Shown: in pieces, positions 18,501 to 27,107 of the stretch
Layout: each line of letters opens with the position of its first letter
How positions within the stretch are numbered: the first letter of the stretch is position 1
Assembly: GCF_014204325.1 (NCBI RefSeq)
Contig: NZ_JACHKT010000010.1
Location: forward strand, 62,001-126,000
DNA: 64,000 nt
Source of the DNA: Arcicella rosea
GTDB lineage: Bacteria > Bacteroidota > Bacteroidia > Cytophagales > Spirosomataceae
Direction of reading: 5' to 3'
The notes under the pieces: model-generated
The model's database searches: none
What the model saw: only the letters and a program-made list of their open reading frames with translations
What the model was told of the DNA's origin: nothing
Position numbers and translations under genes: made by a program

Positions 18501-18846
18501 AGGTTTGATAACAGCTTCGGAAGTAGCAGGATTAAAGCATACTTTAGAAAATATTATGAGCTTGCCAGCCATCAAACCACTTTTTGAAGTAGCAGAAGAA
18601 GCCATTAAAAACGAAAGAGAGATTTTGATGCCCAAAGGCAAGCCATTGCGTCCGGATAGAGTAGTCAGATTCAAAGATAAAATCGTGATTTTGGATTATA
18701 AAACAGGTTCAAAATCAGATTCACACAAAACACAAGTGCGACAATACATGAATATCTATCGAGCGATGGGTCATGCCAAAGTAGAAGGAATATTAGTGTA
18801 TTTAGAAGAAAAAGCAAAAGATGAGCAGGTGGTGGAAGTGGATTGA
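15556..18846 (+). CDS. UvrD/AddA-like ATP-dependent helicase-nuclease
   Basis: This 1096-residue protein has the superfamily 1A helicase layout: Walker A AGSGKT (13-18), Walker B/motif II IDEFQDTS (about 402-409), motif IV region TNYRST (about 490) and motif VI-type IHKSKGLEFPV (about 764). A C-terminal PD-(D/E)xK nuclease domain has ILDYKTG (about 1045). This arrangement is typical of the AddA subunit of AddAB, which resects double-strand breaks for recombination. The AddB partner is not in the window. A 42-bp repeat array begins 24 nt after the stop. AddA-like is the best call; a stand-alone UvrD-nuclease is possible. Confidence 0.85.
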   Translation: MQSPKFKIYSSSAGSGKTYTLAKEYIKLALKTTSPYYFNHILAVTFTNKAAGEMKERILKYLHQFASDDLQDRKDSELLLKQILEELQEEGIEIDEEELRARASKTFKHIIHEYANFSVSTIDSFVQKIVSAFTEDLDFPFNFEVNLDAEVLLDAAVEQLLQKVNTEHFEQITLAIKSFAMEKADEGKSWNGLAGELAGFGKNLLYDQHQKAIDNIANLEAEDFLQIEKQTKAYCEYVETKIKTISQIALESIDSAGVTIGDFFQSRSGVGVYFHKLQNDVFASPNSYVMKAVEENQWYSKTQKGGIKAAIDSIADELSIYLTNIFSIQETEKSKYILFKEILKQTKKLALLSQLKKEIAAIQNETGQIHISEFNRKIFEIVMKEPIPFVYERLGEKYNHILIDEFQDTSTLQWHNFLPLVENALANGHFNLAVGDAKQSIYRFRGGEMELIVHLHKNNLERLVEGNEENDFLTERYASIRPYLKPENLSTNYRSTKEVITFNNDLFGFIKASGENESIAPSLSFVYDEFFAQQVPPKPKEGGHVEIDFLQGEVEDEIMFERIMAIIDEVRDAGYNYSDIAILCRKNKHGRIVANALKENNIDVVSSDSLNLSASDAVNLVISLMKVVQNPENTLSKYEAIYLFYRVVLHRIPDTQDNHFIKEAIESGDIALFYELIEDEGYALASFDLQQMALYEIAEKIINTFFLFEHHKELDFLFRFLDVILEFQTKKSTHLTDFLQFWETKKETLSISTPEGQEAVNVMSIHKSKGLEFPVVIIPYCHWTTDTGLRTEIWANLPIEDELRIVSQSSEKADKILQNAPLKVAKALEQTAVVKQYKEEKEKTFLESLNMLYVGLTRPTDRLYLIVKKNIKDFNKTVGNQLYQFINCPPIAEDENHFEIIYQGEAKKQKDKKEKVKDLIEISAITSFERSNKVKLRQSAERLFDLKTFEKSKDYGNKVHAAFAKIKTYHDTDYALQEILREGLITASEVAGLKHTLENIMSLPAIKPLFEVAEEAIKNEREILMPKGKPLRPDRVVRFKDKIVILDYKTGSKSDSHKTQVRQYMNIYRAMGHAKVEGILVYLEEKAKDEQVVEVD

Positions 18847-18870
18847 TGGGATAATCCTTGGGGTTGCCGA

Positions 18871-19183
18871 AAAGGAGTACAGTCTTCCGCATTTAGTGTT
18901 GGAGCATCCGCAAAAGGAATATAGGCTTACGCATTTAGTGTTGGAGCATCCGCAAAAGGAATATAGGCTTACGCATTTAGTGTTGGAGCATCCGCAAAAA
19001 GAATATAGGCTTCCGCATTTAGTGTTAGAGCATCCGCAAAAAGAATATAGGCTTACGCATTTAGTATTAGAGCATCCGCAAAAAGAATATAGGCTTACGA
19101 ATTTAGTGTTAGAGCATCCGCTTAGAGAATATAGGCTTACTCTCGGAGAATGTAACCACCTTCTCGGAGAATGTAACCACCTC
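18871..19183. repeat. 42-bp tandem repeat array plus two 21-bp repeats
   Basis: A 42-bp unit (GGAGCATCCGC, AAAARGAATATAGG, CTTACGCATTTAGTGTT) recurs with exact 42-nt spacing at 18901, 18943, 18985, 19027, 19069 and 19111, with a partial copy before the first. Two copies of a 21-bp unit (CTCGGAGAATG, TAACCACCTY) follow at 19142-19183. Because 42 and 21 are multiples of three, frames of 133 codons stay open on both strands (18821-19222 plus, 18802-19203 minus). I judge neither to be a gene. The array fills most of the 509-nt gap between the helicase and the thioredoxin gene. Confidence 0.9.
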
Positions 19184-19355
19184 ATCAAAGAGCATAAAGA
19201 CATTAGCCCTTATTTTGTGTAAGTTGTTTTGTCCCATCCCAAAACAAATAAAAAGAATATTCGTTACATACTCAATACTACATCTAACTCATTAAATAAG
19301 AGGTAAAAGATGTGTGTTATCAATAAATCTACCAACTCCAAAATCTTTTACATTC

Positions 19356-20420
19356 ATGAAAAAACTAATCTTATTCTTCATTTTAGCCACCACTTCTATT
19401 ACTGCTCTCGCACAAAAACCAACAATGAAACCTTTCCGTTTGGAGGGTACAATATTAAATTCTGATACTATTAAAGAAGTTAATATTTCTATATTTTGGG
19501 AACATACAATTTCTTCTGAAAAAGCAAAAGTCATCAATCAAAAATTTGTTTTTGAAGGTGGATTAGAACATCCAACTTTAGCCCTTATTTCAACTGATAT
19601 GATACGCCAAGAATTTGGGGTTTGGTTGGTTAATGATACGATTCAAGTTGACTTTGAAGTAAAAAAGCGAAAAACAGGTTCTTTGTATTTACATACTAAA
19701 AAAGTTAGTGGAAGCCAAGAATCAATAGACTTTACCACTCGAATTGCCCCCAGAAATGCCATGCAAAGTAAAAAATTCTCTGATGCTCAAAGAAAGAAGA
19801 TGGTATTTCAATTCCTTGAAAAATATGTAAATGAGCATAAGGATTCATATTTATCTTTGCAAAATCTTTCAAACGAAATTAGTTTTGGAGGATGTGATTT
19901 ATCCAGTATAGAAGATTTGTATGAGAAGCTCTCCGAAGAAGTAAAACTATCTGACAGTGGTAAATACTTTAAGAAGAAACTTGCTAAGTACAGAAAGAAC
20001 ACAGTTGGTAATCGAATTCCAAACATTAAAATCCCCAACCAAACAGGTGATTCAGTCATGCTTAGTTCGCTAATAAAAGGTAAAACCATTATTAGTTTTT
20101 GGGCTTCATGGTGTGGGCCTTGTAGAGAAAAACATAAAGACATGGTTAAAAATCAAAAACTTTTTGAAGATAAATCTATCAAAATTATTGGTATTTCTTT
20201 GGATGATGACCAACAAAAATGGTTAAAGGCTATCAAAACCGATAATATTAACTGGTGGACAAATCTTTCGGATTTAAAAGGAGGATTTGATAGTAAAACA
20301 GCACAAATTTTTAAAATAACAAGCGTTCCATTTATGATTTTAGTGGATGATAAAATGAGGATTCTGGAGAATGACTACCAAAGTATCTTGGTTAATCTAA
20401 GAAAACAAGTCTATAAATAA
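19356..20420 (+). CDS. TlpA-like periplasmic thioredoxin with N-terminal DUF4369-type domain
   Basis: From the ATG at 19356 this is a 354-residue exported protein with a signal peptide (1-20, ITALAQ). Next comes a beta-rich N-terminal domain resembling DUF4369 (about 25-110), a helical linker and a C-terminal thioredoxin fold (about 220-350). The redox site is WCGPC with C253 and C256; the cis-Pro loop is ITSVPF near 329. Such proteins reduce or form periplasmic disulfides, often for cytochrome c maturation or stress. A longer frame from 19314 would put 14 residues in front of the signal peptide, so I rejected it. Confidence 0.88.
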   Translation: MKKLILFFILATTSITALAQKPTMKPFRLEGTILNSDTIKEVNISIFWEHTISSEKAKVINQKFVFEGGLEHPTLALISTDMIRQEFGVWLVNDTIQVDFEVKKRKTGSLYLHTKKVSGSQESIDFTTRIAPRNAMQSKKFSDAQRKKMVFQFLEKYVNEHKDSYLSLQNLSNEISFGGCDLSSIEDLYEKLSEEVKLSDSGKYFKKKLAKYRKNTVGNRIPNIKIPNQTGDSVMLSSLIKGKTIISFWASWCGPCREKHKDMVKNQKLFEDKSIKIIGISLDDDQQKWLKAIKTDNINWWTNLSDLKGGFDSKTAQIFKITSVPFMILVDDKMRILENDYQSILVNLRKQVYK

Positions 20421-20462
20421 TCCATGATTCTTATTTTAGGATAAAGAAGGAATTGGTATAAA

Positions 20463-20509
20463 CAAAAATGCTTAGAAAATGTGATAACTTCATTTTCTAA
20501 GCATTTTTG
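20463..20509. terminator. Bidirectional terminator
   Basis: A perfect 19-bp inverted repeat (left arm CAAAAATGCTTAGAAAATG, 9-nt loop) lies between the convergent thioredoxin and OmpA-family genes. Confidence 0.85.
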
Positions 20510-20526
20510 TTTTGATGTTGATAATA

Positions 20527-21243
20527 CTATTTCAAACTCGTTTCCCCAGTAGCCTTAGTCGCTTCTTTTTTCAATTTATCATTGGCAACAATGGCAAATT
20601 CTACTCTTCTATTTTGTTCTCTGCCCGACTCTAAAGTGTTGTCTGCCACAGCATCTTTTTCTCCATAACCAAGTACTGTTAAACGACTTTTTGAAACATT
20701 GTTTGCCTTCAATATTGCCGCAACAGCGTCTGCTCTTTGCTGAGATAATTTCATATTATAAGCTTCTGTTCCTACATTATCAGTATGCCCAGCTACTAAA
20801 ATCTCTGTATCAGGATATTGCTTTAATGTTTCTGAAAATTTAATTAAATTTTCGTTGACAGTTGGATTAATTTTAGAGGAATTAAAATCAAATAAAACAC
20901 CTGACTTCATTGTAATTTTGATACCCTCTCCTACTCTTTCTACATCAGCTACAACCTCTAAATCCTTCTTGAGTTTTTCTGCTTGCTTATCCATGTATTT
21001 TCCTACGAATGTACCAGCAATACCGCCAACTGCTGAACCAACAATTGCATAAATAGCAGGATTATTGGATTTTCTACCAATAACTGCACCCATTGCAGCA
21101 CCAGTGCCAACACCAATGATAGTACCTCGTTGTGTATTGTTTAATTTTTTGAATGAATTGCAAGAATAGAAATTGGTGCTAATTAATATTACAAGTAATA
21201 CTACTTTACTCGTAATATTCACTAAAAAGGAATTCGTTTTCAT
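20527..21243 (-). CDS. OmpA-family peptidoglycan-binding lipoprotein with glycine zipper
   Basis: This 238-residue outer-membrane lipoprotein has a signal peptide with lipobox FYSC (acylated Cys28), then a Gly/Ala-rich glycine-zipper segment (about 40-85: GTGAAMGAVIG, GSAVGGIAGTFVG). A C-terminal OmpA domain follows (about 115-225), with the peptidoglycan-binding signature GHTDNVG, LSQQRADAV and GREQNRRVEF. It probably anchors the outer membrane to peptidoglycan and is often stress-induced. A terminator separates it from the upstream DUF2383 operon. Confidence 0.92.
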   Translation of the reverse strand: MKTNSFLVNITSKVVLLVILISTNFYSCNSFKKLNNTQRGTIIGVGTGAAMGAVIGRKSNNPAIYAIVGSAVGGIAGTFVGKYMDKQAEKLKKDLEVVADVERVGEGIKITMKSGVLFDFNSSKINPTVNENLIKFSETLKQYPDTEILVAGHTDNVGTEAYNMKLSQQRADAVAAILKANNVSKSRLTVLGYGEKDAVADNTLESGREQNRRVEFAIVANDKLKKEATKATGETSLK

Positions 21244-21285
21244 AATATGAATAATTTGAGTAAATGAGAAGTAAAAGATTTCAAG

Positions 21286-21318
21286 AAAGGTGTCACAACA
21301 TCTTGTTATGACACCTTT
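21286..21318 (-). terminator. Terminator of the DUF2383 operon
   Basis: A 10-bp stem AAAGGTGTCA / TGACACCTTT carries an inner AAC/GTT pair and short T-runs. It lies 24 nt past the DUF2383 stop on the minus strand and before the OmpA-family gene. Confidence 0.7.
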
Positions 21319-21341
21319 AATTAACCTTTGAATAGTGATTT

Positions 21342-21845
21342 TTATACTGGCAATCGGTTTTCTAAAACTTCATGTTCAGCTTTTCCATCATGTTCTGATT
21401 GCTTCAATGATTGAATAATTTTCAAGGATTCAGCAATAGAAGACATTTGTGACGTCAATAATTGGGTTAAATCTGGCGAAGCTTGTACTTTATCTAAAAC
21501 CAAAACAGCTTCGTAAGCTTCAAGGGTATCTTTATCACCAAATTCACTGGCATTAAGAATCAATTCACGATTATTAGAAATGATAGAAGCTTTGAAATCT
21601 ACCCAAATTTGATGAGCCTTGCCAATTAGCGTACTTGACTTTGCAGGTTCTCCACCAAACTTCACCACGTGTTCAGTCAGTAATGTAGCAAAATACTCGC
21701 TTTCGTTCAACATTCCATGAAAAAGGTTTTTCAAATCACCTCCATCCATATTTTGTTCCGCTTTCTTATAATTTTCTATACGATTGTAATTAATCTCAAT
21801 CAGCTCATTAAGTGCCTTCAAGAGAACATCATATTGATTTTGCAT
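21342..21845 (-). CDS. DUF2383 / PA2169-family four-helix-bundle protein
   Basis: From the ATG at 21845 this is a 167-residue all-helical protein without signal peptide. It resembles the ferritin-like DUF2383 family: repeated LNELIEINYNRIENYKKA-type helices with Glu/His residues spaced as in four-helix bundles (for example HGMLNESEYFATLLTEHV). Function is unknown; homologues occur in stress-induced clusters. A longer frame to 21935 would overlap the upstream gene and has an atypical N-terminus, so I chose the inner start. It is the last gene of a three-gene minus-strand operon. Confidence 0.78.
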   Translation of the reverse strand: MQNQYDVLLKALNELIEINYNRIENYKKAEQNMDGGDLKNLFHGMLNESEYFATLLTEHVVKFGGEPAKSSTLIGKAHQIWVDFKASIISNNRELILNASEFGDKDTLEAYEAVLVLDKVQASPDLTQLLTSQMSSIAESLKIIQSLKQSEHDGKAEHEVLENRLPV

Positions 21846-21931
21846 TATTAAAGGATAAAACCAGTTGTAATTAAAACTCCCGATTCTGTTTAGATGGTTG
21901 AATGAATTTCGATATTGAAAAACCTTATTCA

Positions 21932-22126
21932 TCAAAGTGCTTTTTTTACCTTCTCTTTTATTTCTTCAAACTTATCCGCTGCTTTTTCCGCTAAATCTAA
22001 AGCGGCCAATTTTGCTTCATCAATTTTCTCTGTCGCTTCTGCTTTCAATACTTCTGCTTTTTTAGCGAAGGTTTCAGCTTTGTGTTTAGCTGCTTCTTTC
22101 TCGATTTGCTCTTTTGTAGTTTCCAT
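21932..22126 (-). CDS. Small Lys/Glu/Ala-rich helical protein
   Basis: A 64-residue protein composed almost entirely of Lys, Glu and Ala (METTKEQIEKEAAKHKAE start, EKVKKAL end), predicted to be one long amphipathic helix. It resembles YtxH-like or LEA-like stress proteins by composition only; there is no catalytic motif. The position between a small membrane protein gene and a DUF2383 gene, with short gaps (31 and 86 nt), supports a real gene in a stress-type operon. Confidence 0.65.
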   Translation of the reverse strand: METTKEQIEKEAAKHKAETFAKKAEVLKAEATEKIDEAKLAALDLAEKAADKFEEIKEKVKKAL

Positions 22127-22157
22127 AATTCAATTATTTAAGGATTTATAATAAAGT

Positions 22158-22388
22158 TTATTTAACAGTGTCTGATTTATTTAAAATTAATGTGTCTTGT
22201 GGGGTTACTTTTCCCATATTATGTTGACCTTCATTGTCAGAAGTAGCCCAGTATCCTCCTACTATTGAAATAAGCATCAAAGCCATTCCAATCAAAACCG
22301 TGTAGAGAATCATATTCCCTGCTTTTGTTCTTTTTTGTACTTTCAATTCAGAACGCATTTCTTTATCTACTTTATTCGCTCTCTCCAT
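22158..22388 (-). CDS. Small single-pass membrane protein
   Basis: From the ATG at 22388 this is a 76-residue protein with a charged N-terminal segment (1-24), one transmembrane helix (about 26-46) and a polar tail. I recognise no family. The frame could begin at 22421, but the inner start gives the more compact charged head. It is the probable first gene of the operon with the Lys/Glu-rich protein and the DUF2383 protein. Confidence 0.6.
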   Translation of the reverse strand: MERANKVDKEMRSELKVQKRTKAGNMILYTVLIGMALMLISIVGGYWATSDNEGQHNMGKVTPQDTLILNKSDTVK

Positions 22389-22570
22389 GTCATTGTTGTT
22401 TATAGGTTTACAATCAAGCACTTAAAAGATTTATACCAGTAACAAATAGCTAAAAATTAAGCGTACAATTGAGCAAATAGCTCTACAAGATGGGCGACAG
22501 AATTATAATAAATGATGAATAATCAACATCTTGAAGTAAATACTTGGAGCTTTCGGATATCTAGTCCTTC

Positions 22571-22608
22571 AAAAAAAAAGCGTTCAACTCTATCATGAGT
22601 TTGAACGC
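22571..22608 (-). terminator. Terminator after the FAD/Fe-S oxidoreductase gene
   Basis: An 8-bp stem GCGTTCAA / TTGAACGC, extended by CTC/GAG with one bulge, is followed on the minus strand by nine U residues. It lies 24 nt past the stop. Confidence 0.8.
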
Positions 22609-22631
22609 CTATTTAACTTTGGTATTTAAAA

Positions 22632-25577
22632 TTACTTCACTAATGCCTCCCACAAAATCTCTACGGGATGCTGGGCGATTCTGCCAGTACCGTCTTTAAT
22701 TTGATGTCGACAACTTGTGCCAGGTGCGGCAATAATTACTTCAGCTGATTGTTTTCTGATGGTCGGGAAAAGTACTAATTCGCCTACTTTCATCGAAACT
22801 TCATAATGTTCTTCTTCATAACCAAACGACCCTGCCATTCCACAACAGCCCGAAGGAATTAATTGTACTTCATAATTGACTGGCAATGAAAGCATTTTTT
22901 TCGTGGCAACTAAAGACGATAAGGCTTTTTGATGACAATGTCCATGCAGTTTTATCCGTTTCTTTTCTTGCGTAAATAATGATTTACTCAGTACTTTTTT
23001 ATCAATTTCTTGTGCAATAAATTCATCTATCAAAAAGGCATTTTTGGCTACTTTTTCGGCATCTGCTAACAATGCTGCTGGAACTAATTCCAAGTACTCA
23101 TCTCTCAAAGTCAAAATGGCAGAAGGTTCAATGCCCAAAATTGGCATATTATCGCTAACGATTTTTGATAAACTTTTTACATTTTCAATCGCAATTTGTT
23201 TGGCTTCTTTCACCAAACCTTTTGATAAATAGGTTCTTCCACTTTCTAAATGTTCGGGAAGAATTACTTCATAGCCTAAAGCTGTAAGTAACGAAATGGC
23301 TGTTTTACCAATTTCTACATCGTTATAATTGGTAAATTCATCACAGAATAAATATACTTTTTTGTCCGTTTTTGTCGAAACTCGTTTTTTATCCCAAGCT
23401 CTTAATGTAGTTTTTCCTAAAGTTGGTATCGACCTTTCTTGAGCAAAACCCAGTACTTTTTTGGTAATGCTGGCGGTAAGTGGTGTTTTTACAATAAAAT
23501 TATATAAGGCAGGAAAATTCGATGCCAATGCCTGTGATTTGGTAAAATTGCCTATCATTTTTGTACGGAAAGGCACGCCATGAACATCATAATAATGTTG
23601 TAAAAACTCTGCTTTCATTTTACCCACATCTACTTTTGAAGGACATTCAGATTTACAGCCTTTGCACGACAAACATAAATCCATTACTTCCTTAATTTCC
23701 TGATGGTCGAAACGGTTTTCTTGTTCTGAATTGGTTAAAAACTGGCGTAAAATATTCGCTCTTGCACGAGTGGTGTCTTTTTCGTTTTTAGTTGCCATGT
23801 AACTCGGACACATCGTTCCGCCTGTTACTTCTGTTTTGCGACAATCACCCGAACCTGAACATTTTTCTGCCAAACGTAAAATACCTTCTTGATTACTAAA
23901 ATCAAAATAAGTATCAATTGTAGGGTTTTCTTTGCCTGCTTCATAACGCAAAAATTCATTCATCGGTGGTGTATTCACAATTTTATTGGCATTGAAAATA
24001 CTTTTTGGGTCGAAAAGTGTTTTTACTTCTTTCAACAAGGTAAAAACTTCTTTGCCCAAAACACTTTCGATAAATTCACCTCTCAATCGTCCATCGCCAT
24101 GCTCGCCACTCAATGAACCATTATATTTTTTTACCAATTCAGCCGTTTCTTTCAACACTGTTCTGAATAAAGTTTTCCCTTCTTGCGTTTTGAGATTTAT
24201 CATCGGCTCAACGTGCAATTCTCCTGCTCCTGCATGAGCATAATACGAAGCATTGATTTGATGTTTCTTCAAAAGTGCTTGCAAATCACCGATATAAGCT
24301 GGTAAATCTTCTGGAGCAACTGCACAGTCTTCAATCAAATTCACAGGCTGAATATCACCTTTTAAATTACGGATTAATCCCAAACCTGCTTTGCGTACAT
24401 CCCAAGCGGGCGTAGTTTCTGCTCCTTTCACGACAGGAAATGCGTAACCGATATTCGCTTTTTTGAGGTCGGCAATCAAGGCAGAAATTTTTTGATTCAA
24501 GACTTCGTCGCTTTCTTCCATAAACTCTACCATCAATATCGCTGCTGGGTCGCCTTCGATAAAAAAGCGATTTTTTTCATAAACTGGATGTCCTTTGGTA
24601 AAATCTAAAATGTACTTATCCACCAATTCAGAAGCCATTGGTTGATGTTTCAGGGCAACCAAATTGGCTTGTAAAGAATCTTGAATAGTATTACAGTGAA
24701 TACAAACTAAAGCGGTTTCTTGCGGAGGTAAGGGCAATAAATTTAGTTTGGCTTCGGTCACAAAAGCCAGTGTTCCTTCTGAACCTGCCAATAATTTACA
24801 GAAATTAAAAGGCTTTTCGCTGTCGGGCAAAAACATTTCGCTGTCCACCAACATATCTAAAGCATAACCTGTATTTCTGCGTTTTAAAGTTTTCTTTGGA
24901 TAGCCTTTTTCAATCGCTTCTTGGTTGAATGGATTGTTGAGCGTTCTAAAAATATCACCGTATAATTTTCCTTCTAAGGTTTTAGCATTTACTTTTTTAA
25001 AGTATTCGGCTTTTGTCAATGCTCCAAATTCTACTTCCGAACCATCACTTAATAATACTTTTGCTGAAATCAGATGGTCACGAGTAGTTCCCCAAACGAT
25101 TGAATGTAATCCGCAAGAATTATTTCCAATCATTCCGCCAATCATCGCTCTGTTTGAAGTAGAAGTTTCTGGTCCGAAAAGTAAACCGAATGGTTTGAGA
25201 ATCACATTCAAATCATCTCTGATAACGCCCGGTTGTACACGTACCCAACGCTCTTCTTGATTAATTTCTAATACATTGGTAAAGTATTTTGAAATATCAA
25301 CCACAATGCCTTTTCCGACTACTTGCCCTGCCAAAGAAGTACCTGCTGAACGTGGAATAAGGGTAAGGTTAAATTCTCTTGCCAATTTTATTAAAGCCTT
25401 GATGTCGGCAGTGTTTTTCGGAAGAGCTACTGCTAATGGTTTTTCTTGATACACCGAAGCATCGGTAGAATACAATATTTTTTGAGCATTGTGGAGAGCA
25501 GAATTATCGTAATAAATTTCGCCAGAAAAAGATTCGTGGAAAAACTTGAAATCAGAAATAGTAATTTTAGAAGACAT
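22632..25577 (-). CDS. FAD-linked and Fe-S-containing oxidoreductase (YdiJ / D-2-hydroxyacid dehydrogenase type)
   Basis: This 981-residue fusion has an N-terminal FAD_binding_4 domain (about 45-230, with PRSAGTSLAGQ and MIGNNSCGLHS), an FAD-oxidase C-terminal domain (about 270-520, ending GEHGDGRLRGEF) and a ferredoxin-like region with two Cys clusters (about 585-680, including CLSCKGCKSECP). Two CCG-type repeats follow (HGHCHQKAL and SGCCGMAGSFG). E. coli YdiJ has the same order and oxidises D-2-hydroxyglutarate; D-lactate is another common substrate. Electrons would pass to the quinone pool or another carrier. The substrate here cannot be told from sequence. Confidence 0.88.
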   Translation of the reverse strand: MSSKITISDFKFFHESFSGEIYYDNSALHNAQKILYSTDASVYQEKPLAVALPKNTADIKALIKLAREFNLTLIPRSAGTSLAGQVVGKGIVVDISKYFTNVLEINQEERWVRVQPGVIRDDLNVILKPFGLLFGPETSTSNRAMIGGMIGNNSCGLHSIVWGTTRDHLISAKVLLSDGSEVEFGALTKAEYFKKVNAKTLEGKLYGDIFRTLNNPFNQEAIEKGYPKKTLKRRNTGYALDMLVDSEMFLPDSEKPFNFCKLLAGSEGTLAFVTEAKLNLLPLPPQETALVCIHCNTIQDSLQANLVALKHQPMASELVDKYILDFTKGHPVYEKNRFFIEGDPAAILMVEFMEESDEVLNQKISALIADLKKANIGYAFPVVKGAETTPAWDVRKAGLGLIRNLKGDIQPVNLIEDCAVAPEDLPAYIGDLQALLKKHQINASYYAHAGAGELHVEPMINLKTQEGKTLFRTVLKETAELVKKYNGSLSGEHGDGRLRGEFIESVLGKEVFTLLKEVKTLFDPKSIFNANKIVNTPPMNEFLRYEAGKENPTIDTYFDFSNQEGILRLAEKCSGSGDCRKTEVTGGTMCPSYMATKNEKDTTRARANILRQFLTNSEQENRFDHQEIKEVMDLCLSCKGCKSECPSKVDVGKMKAEFLQHYYDVHGVPFRTKMIGNFTKSQALASNFPALYNFIVKTPLTASITKKVLGFAQERSIPTLGKTTLRAWDKKRVSTKTDKKVYLFCDEFTNYNDVEIGKTAISLLTALGYEVILPEHLESGRTYLSKGLVKEAKQIAIENVKSLSKIVSDNMPILGIEPSAILTLRDEYLELVPAALLADAEKVAKNAFLIDEFIAQEIDKKVLSKSLFTQEKKRIKLHGHCHQKALSSLVATKKMLSLPVNYEVQLIPSGCCGMAGSFGYEEEHYEVSMKVGELVLFPTIRKQSAEVIIAAPGTSCRHQIKDGTGRIAQHPVEILWEALVK

Positions 25578-25765
25578 ATCGTTGAGAGTAATTTGCCTGT
25601 AAAATTAAAGCATTCAACCTCCATAAAATGCTTTGATGAAAACTTTTTTCCAGTCTTACCCAGATTTTGCCATTCAACCCATTAATAAACTCCACTTGTC
25701 ATATCGTAGTTGTTTGTCAAAATTTGTGGCTTTAAATTTATCTTGTTAAATATTAATCTTATTGT

Positions 25766-27007
25766 ATGAAATTCCTCAGACAACTACTTGAAAGCATTCG
25801 TTTCGCATGGCAAGCCCTTCGAACTAATTTATTACGTACTGTTTTATCGCTTTTGGGCGTAACTATCGGTATTTTTTCGATTGTTGCTGTTTTTACTTTT
25901 GTTGATTCGATGAACATGGGAATTCGTGAACAAATCGATTCATTTGGTAAAGGAGTTGTTTATGTGGGCAAATGGCCTTGGGTAATGAGCAATAATTATC
26001 CTTGGTGGAAATACATCAATCGCCCAACTATGAAGTACAATGAATTCAAATATTTATCTGATAATCTTGAAAATTCTCAAGCCATTTCTATCATTGATGG
26101 CAGACAAACTACACTAAAAAACGAGAATAATAGTATGGAAACTAGGCTTATGGGAGTAAGTCAAGATTATAACAAAATTTCAGATGTACTCGTAGAAAGC
26201 GGAAGATATTTCTTAAGTAACGAAACCGACAATTCGGCCTTCGTGGTAATTTTAGGAGCCTCCGTCAAAGAAGCTCTTTTCCCAAACAGAGGCGATGTCA
26301 TTGGTGAAACGATTAAAATAAATGGCATCAAATTCAAGGTAATTGCCATGATGAAGAAAAAAGGAGAAGATTTGATTAGTTTAGGTGGTTCGCCTGATGA
26401 ACAAGCTTTTATTCCCTACACTACTTACGCTAGTTTATTCCAAAAAGACCAGCCCGAACCTGACATTGCTGTTAAAGCTTATGATTGGGACAAAGGGCAA
26501 GAAACTTTAGAAGGCGAAGTAACTGGATTAATGAGAAGTAGAAGAGGTTTGAAACCTACGCAAGACAATAATTTTTCAATCAATAGACTTGATGGTGCTG
26601 TAAAATTCTTTGAATCAATCTTCGCAAGTATGAATGTTGGTGGCGGAATTATTGCTCTTTTCTCTTTGTTAGTAGGTGGTTTTGGTATTGCAAATATCAT
26701 GTTTGTTTCCGTAAAAGAACGAACAAATATTATTGGTATTCAAAAATCTTTAGGTGCAAAAAATTACTTTATATTATTTCAATTTTTATTTGAAGCAGTT
26801 TTTCTAAGTTTAATCGGTGGTGCAGTAGGAATATTTTTAGTCTGGATGATGTCATTTATTAATTTTGGTTCTCTCAAATTAGTTCTTACAGTTGGCAATG
26901 TAATGTTTGGGTTACTTACCGCTACATTTATTGGTGTATTATCTGGCATTGTTCCTGCTTGGGTGGCTGCAAGATTAGATCCTGTAACTGCAATTCGTTC
27001 AAAGTAG
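25766..27007 (+). CDS. MacB-like ABC transporter permease
   Basis: A 413-residue permease with one N-terminal transmembrane helix (about 20-42, after RTNLLRTVLSLLGV), a large periplasmic MacB_PCD domain (about 45-270) and three C-terminal helices of the FtsX type (about 290-400, ending ARLDPVTAIRSK). This is the MacB fold used for lipoprotein, peptide or efflux mechanotransmission. The matching ATPase is not adjacent. A methyltransferase-free, divergent 188-nt gap separates it from the oxidoreductase gene. Confidence 0.88.
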   Translation: MKFLRQLLESIRFAWQALRTNLLRTVLSLLGVTIGIFSIVAVFTFVDSMNMGIREQIDSFGKGVVYVGKWPWVMSNNYPWWKYINRPTMKYNEFKYLSDNLENSQAISIIDGRQTTLKNENNSMETRLMGVSQDYNKISDVLVESGRYFLSNETDNSAFVVILGASVKEALFPNRGDVIGETIKINGIKFKVIAMMKKKGEDLISLGGSPDEQAFIPYTTYASLFQKDQPEPDIAVKAYDWDKGQETLEGEVTGLMRSRRGLKPTQDNNFSINRLDGAVKFFESIFASMNVGGGIIALFSLLVGGFGIANIMFVSVKERTNIIGIQKSLGAKNYFILFQFLFEAVFLSLIGGAVGIFLVWMMSFINFGSLKLVLTVGNVMFGLLTATFIGVLSGIVPAWVAARLDPVTAIRSK

Positions 27008-27107
27008 ATTAAAGAATCTATTTCACATAACAACCAAAATAAACTATTTTTGCTGGAAATATTAATTTAGATTATACGCAATCTCATAAAGCCAGCAAAA
27101 AATAATA

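Noticed and set aside
18802-19222. Open frames of 133 codons on both strands across the 42-bp array
   Set aside because: They exist because the repeat period is a multiple of three and the unit has no stop. The plus frame begins inside the helicase gene and neither has a signal, domain or gene-like composition.
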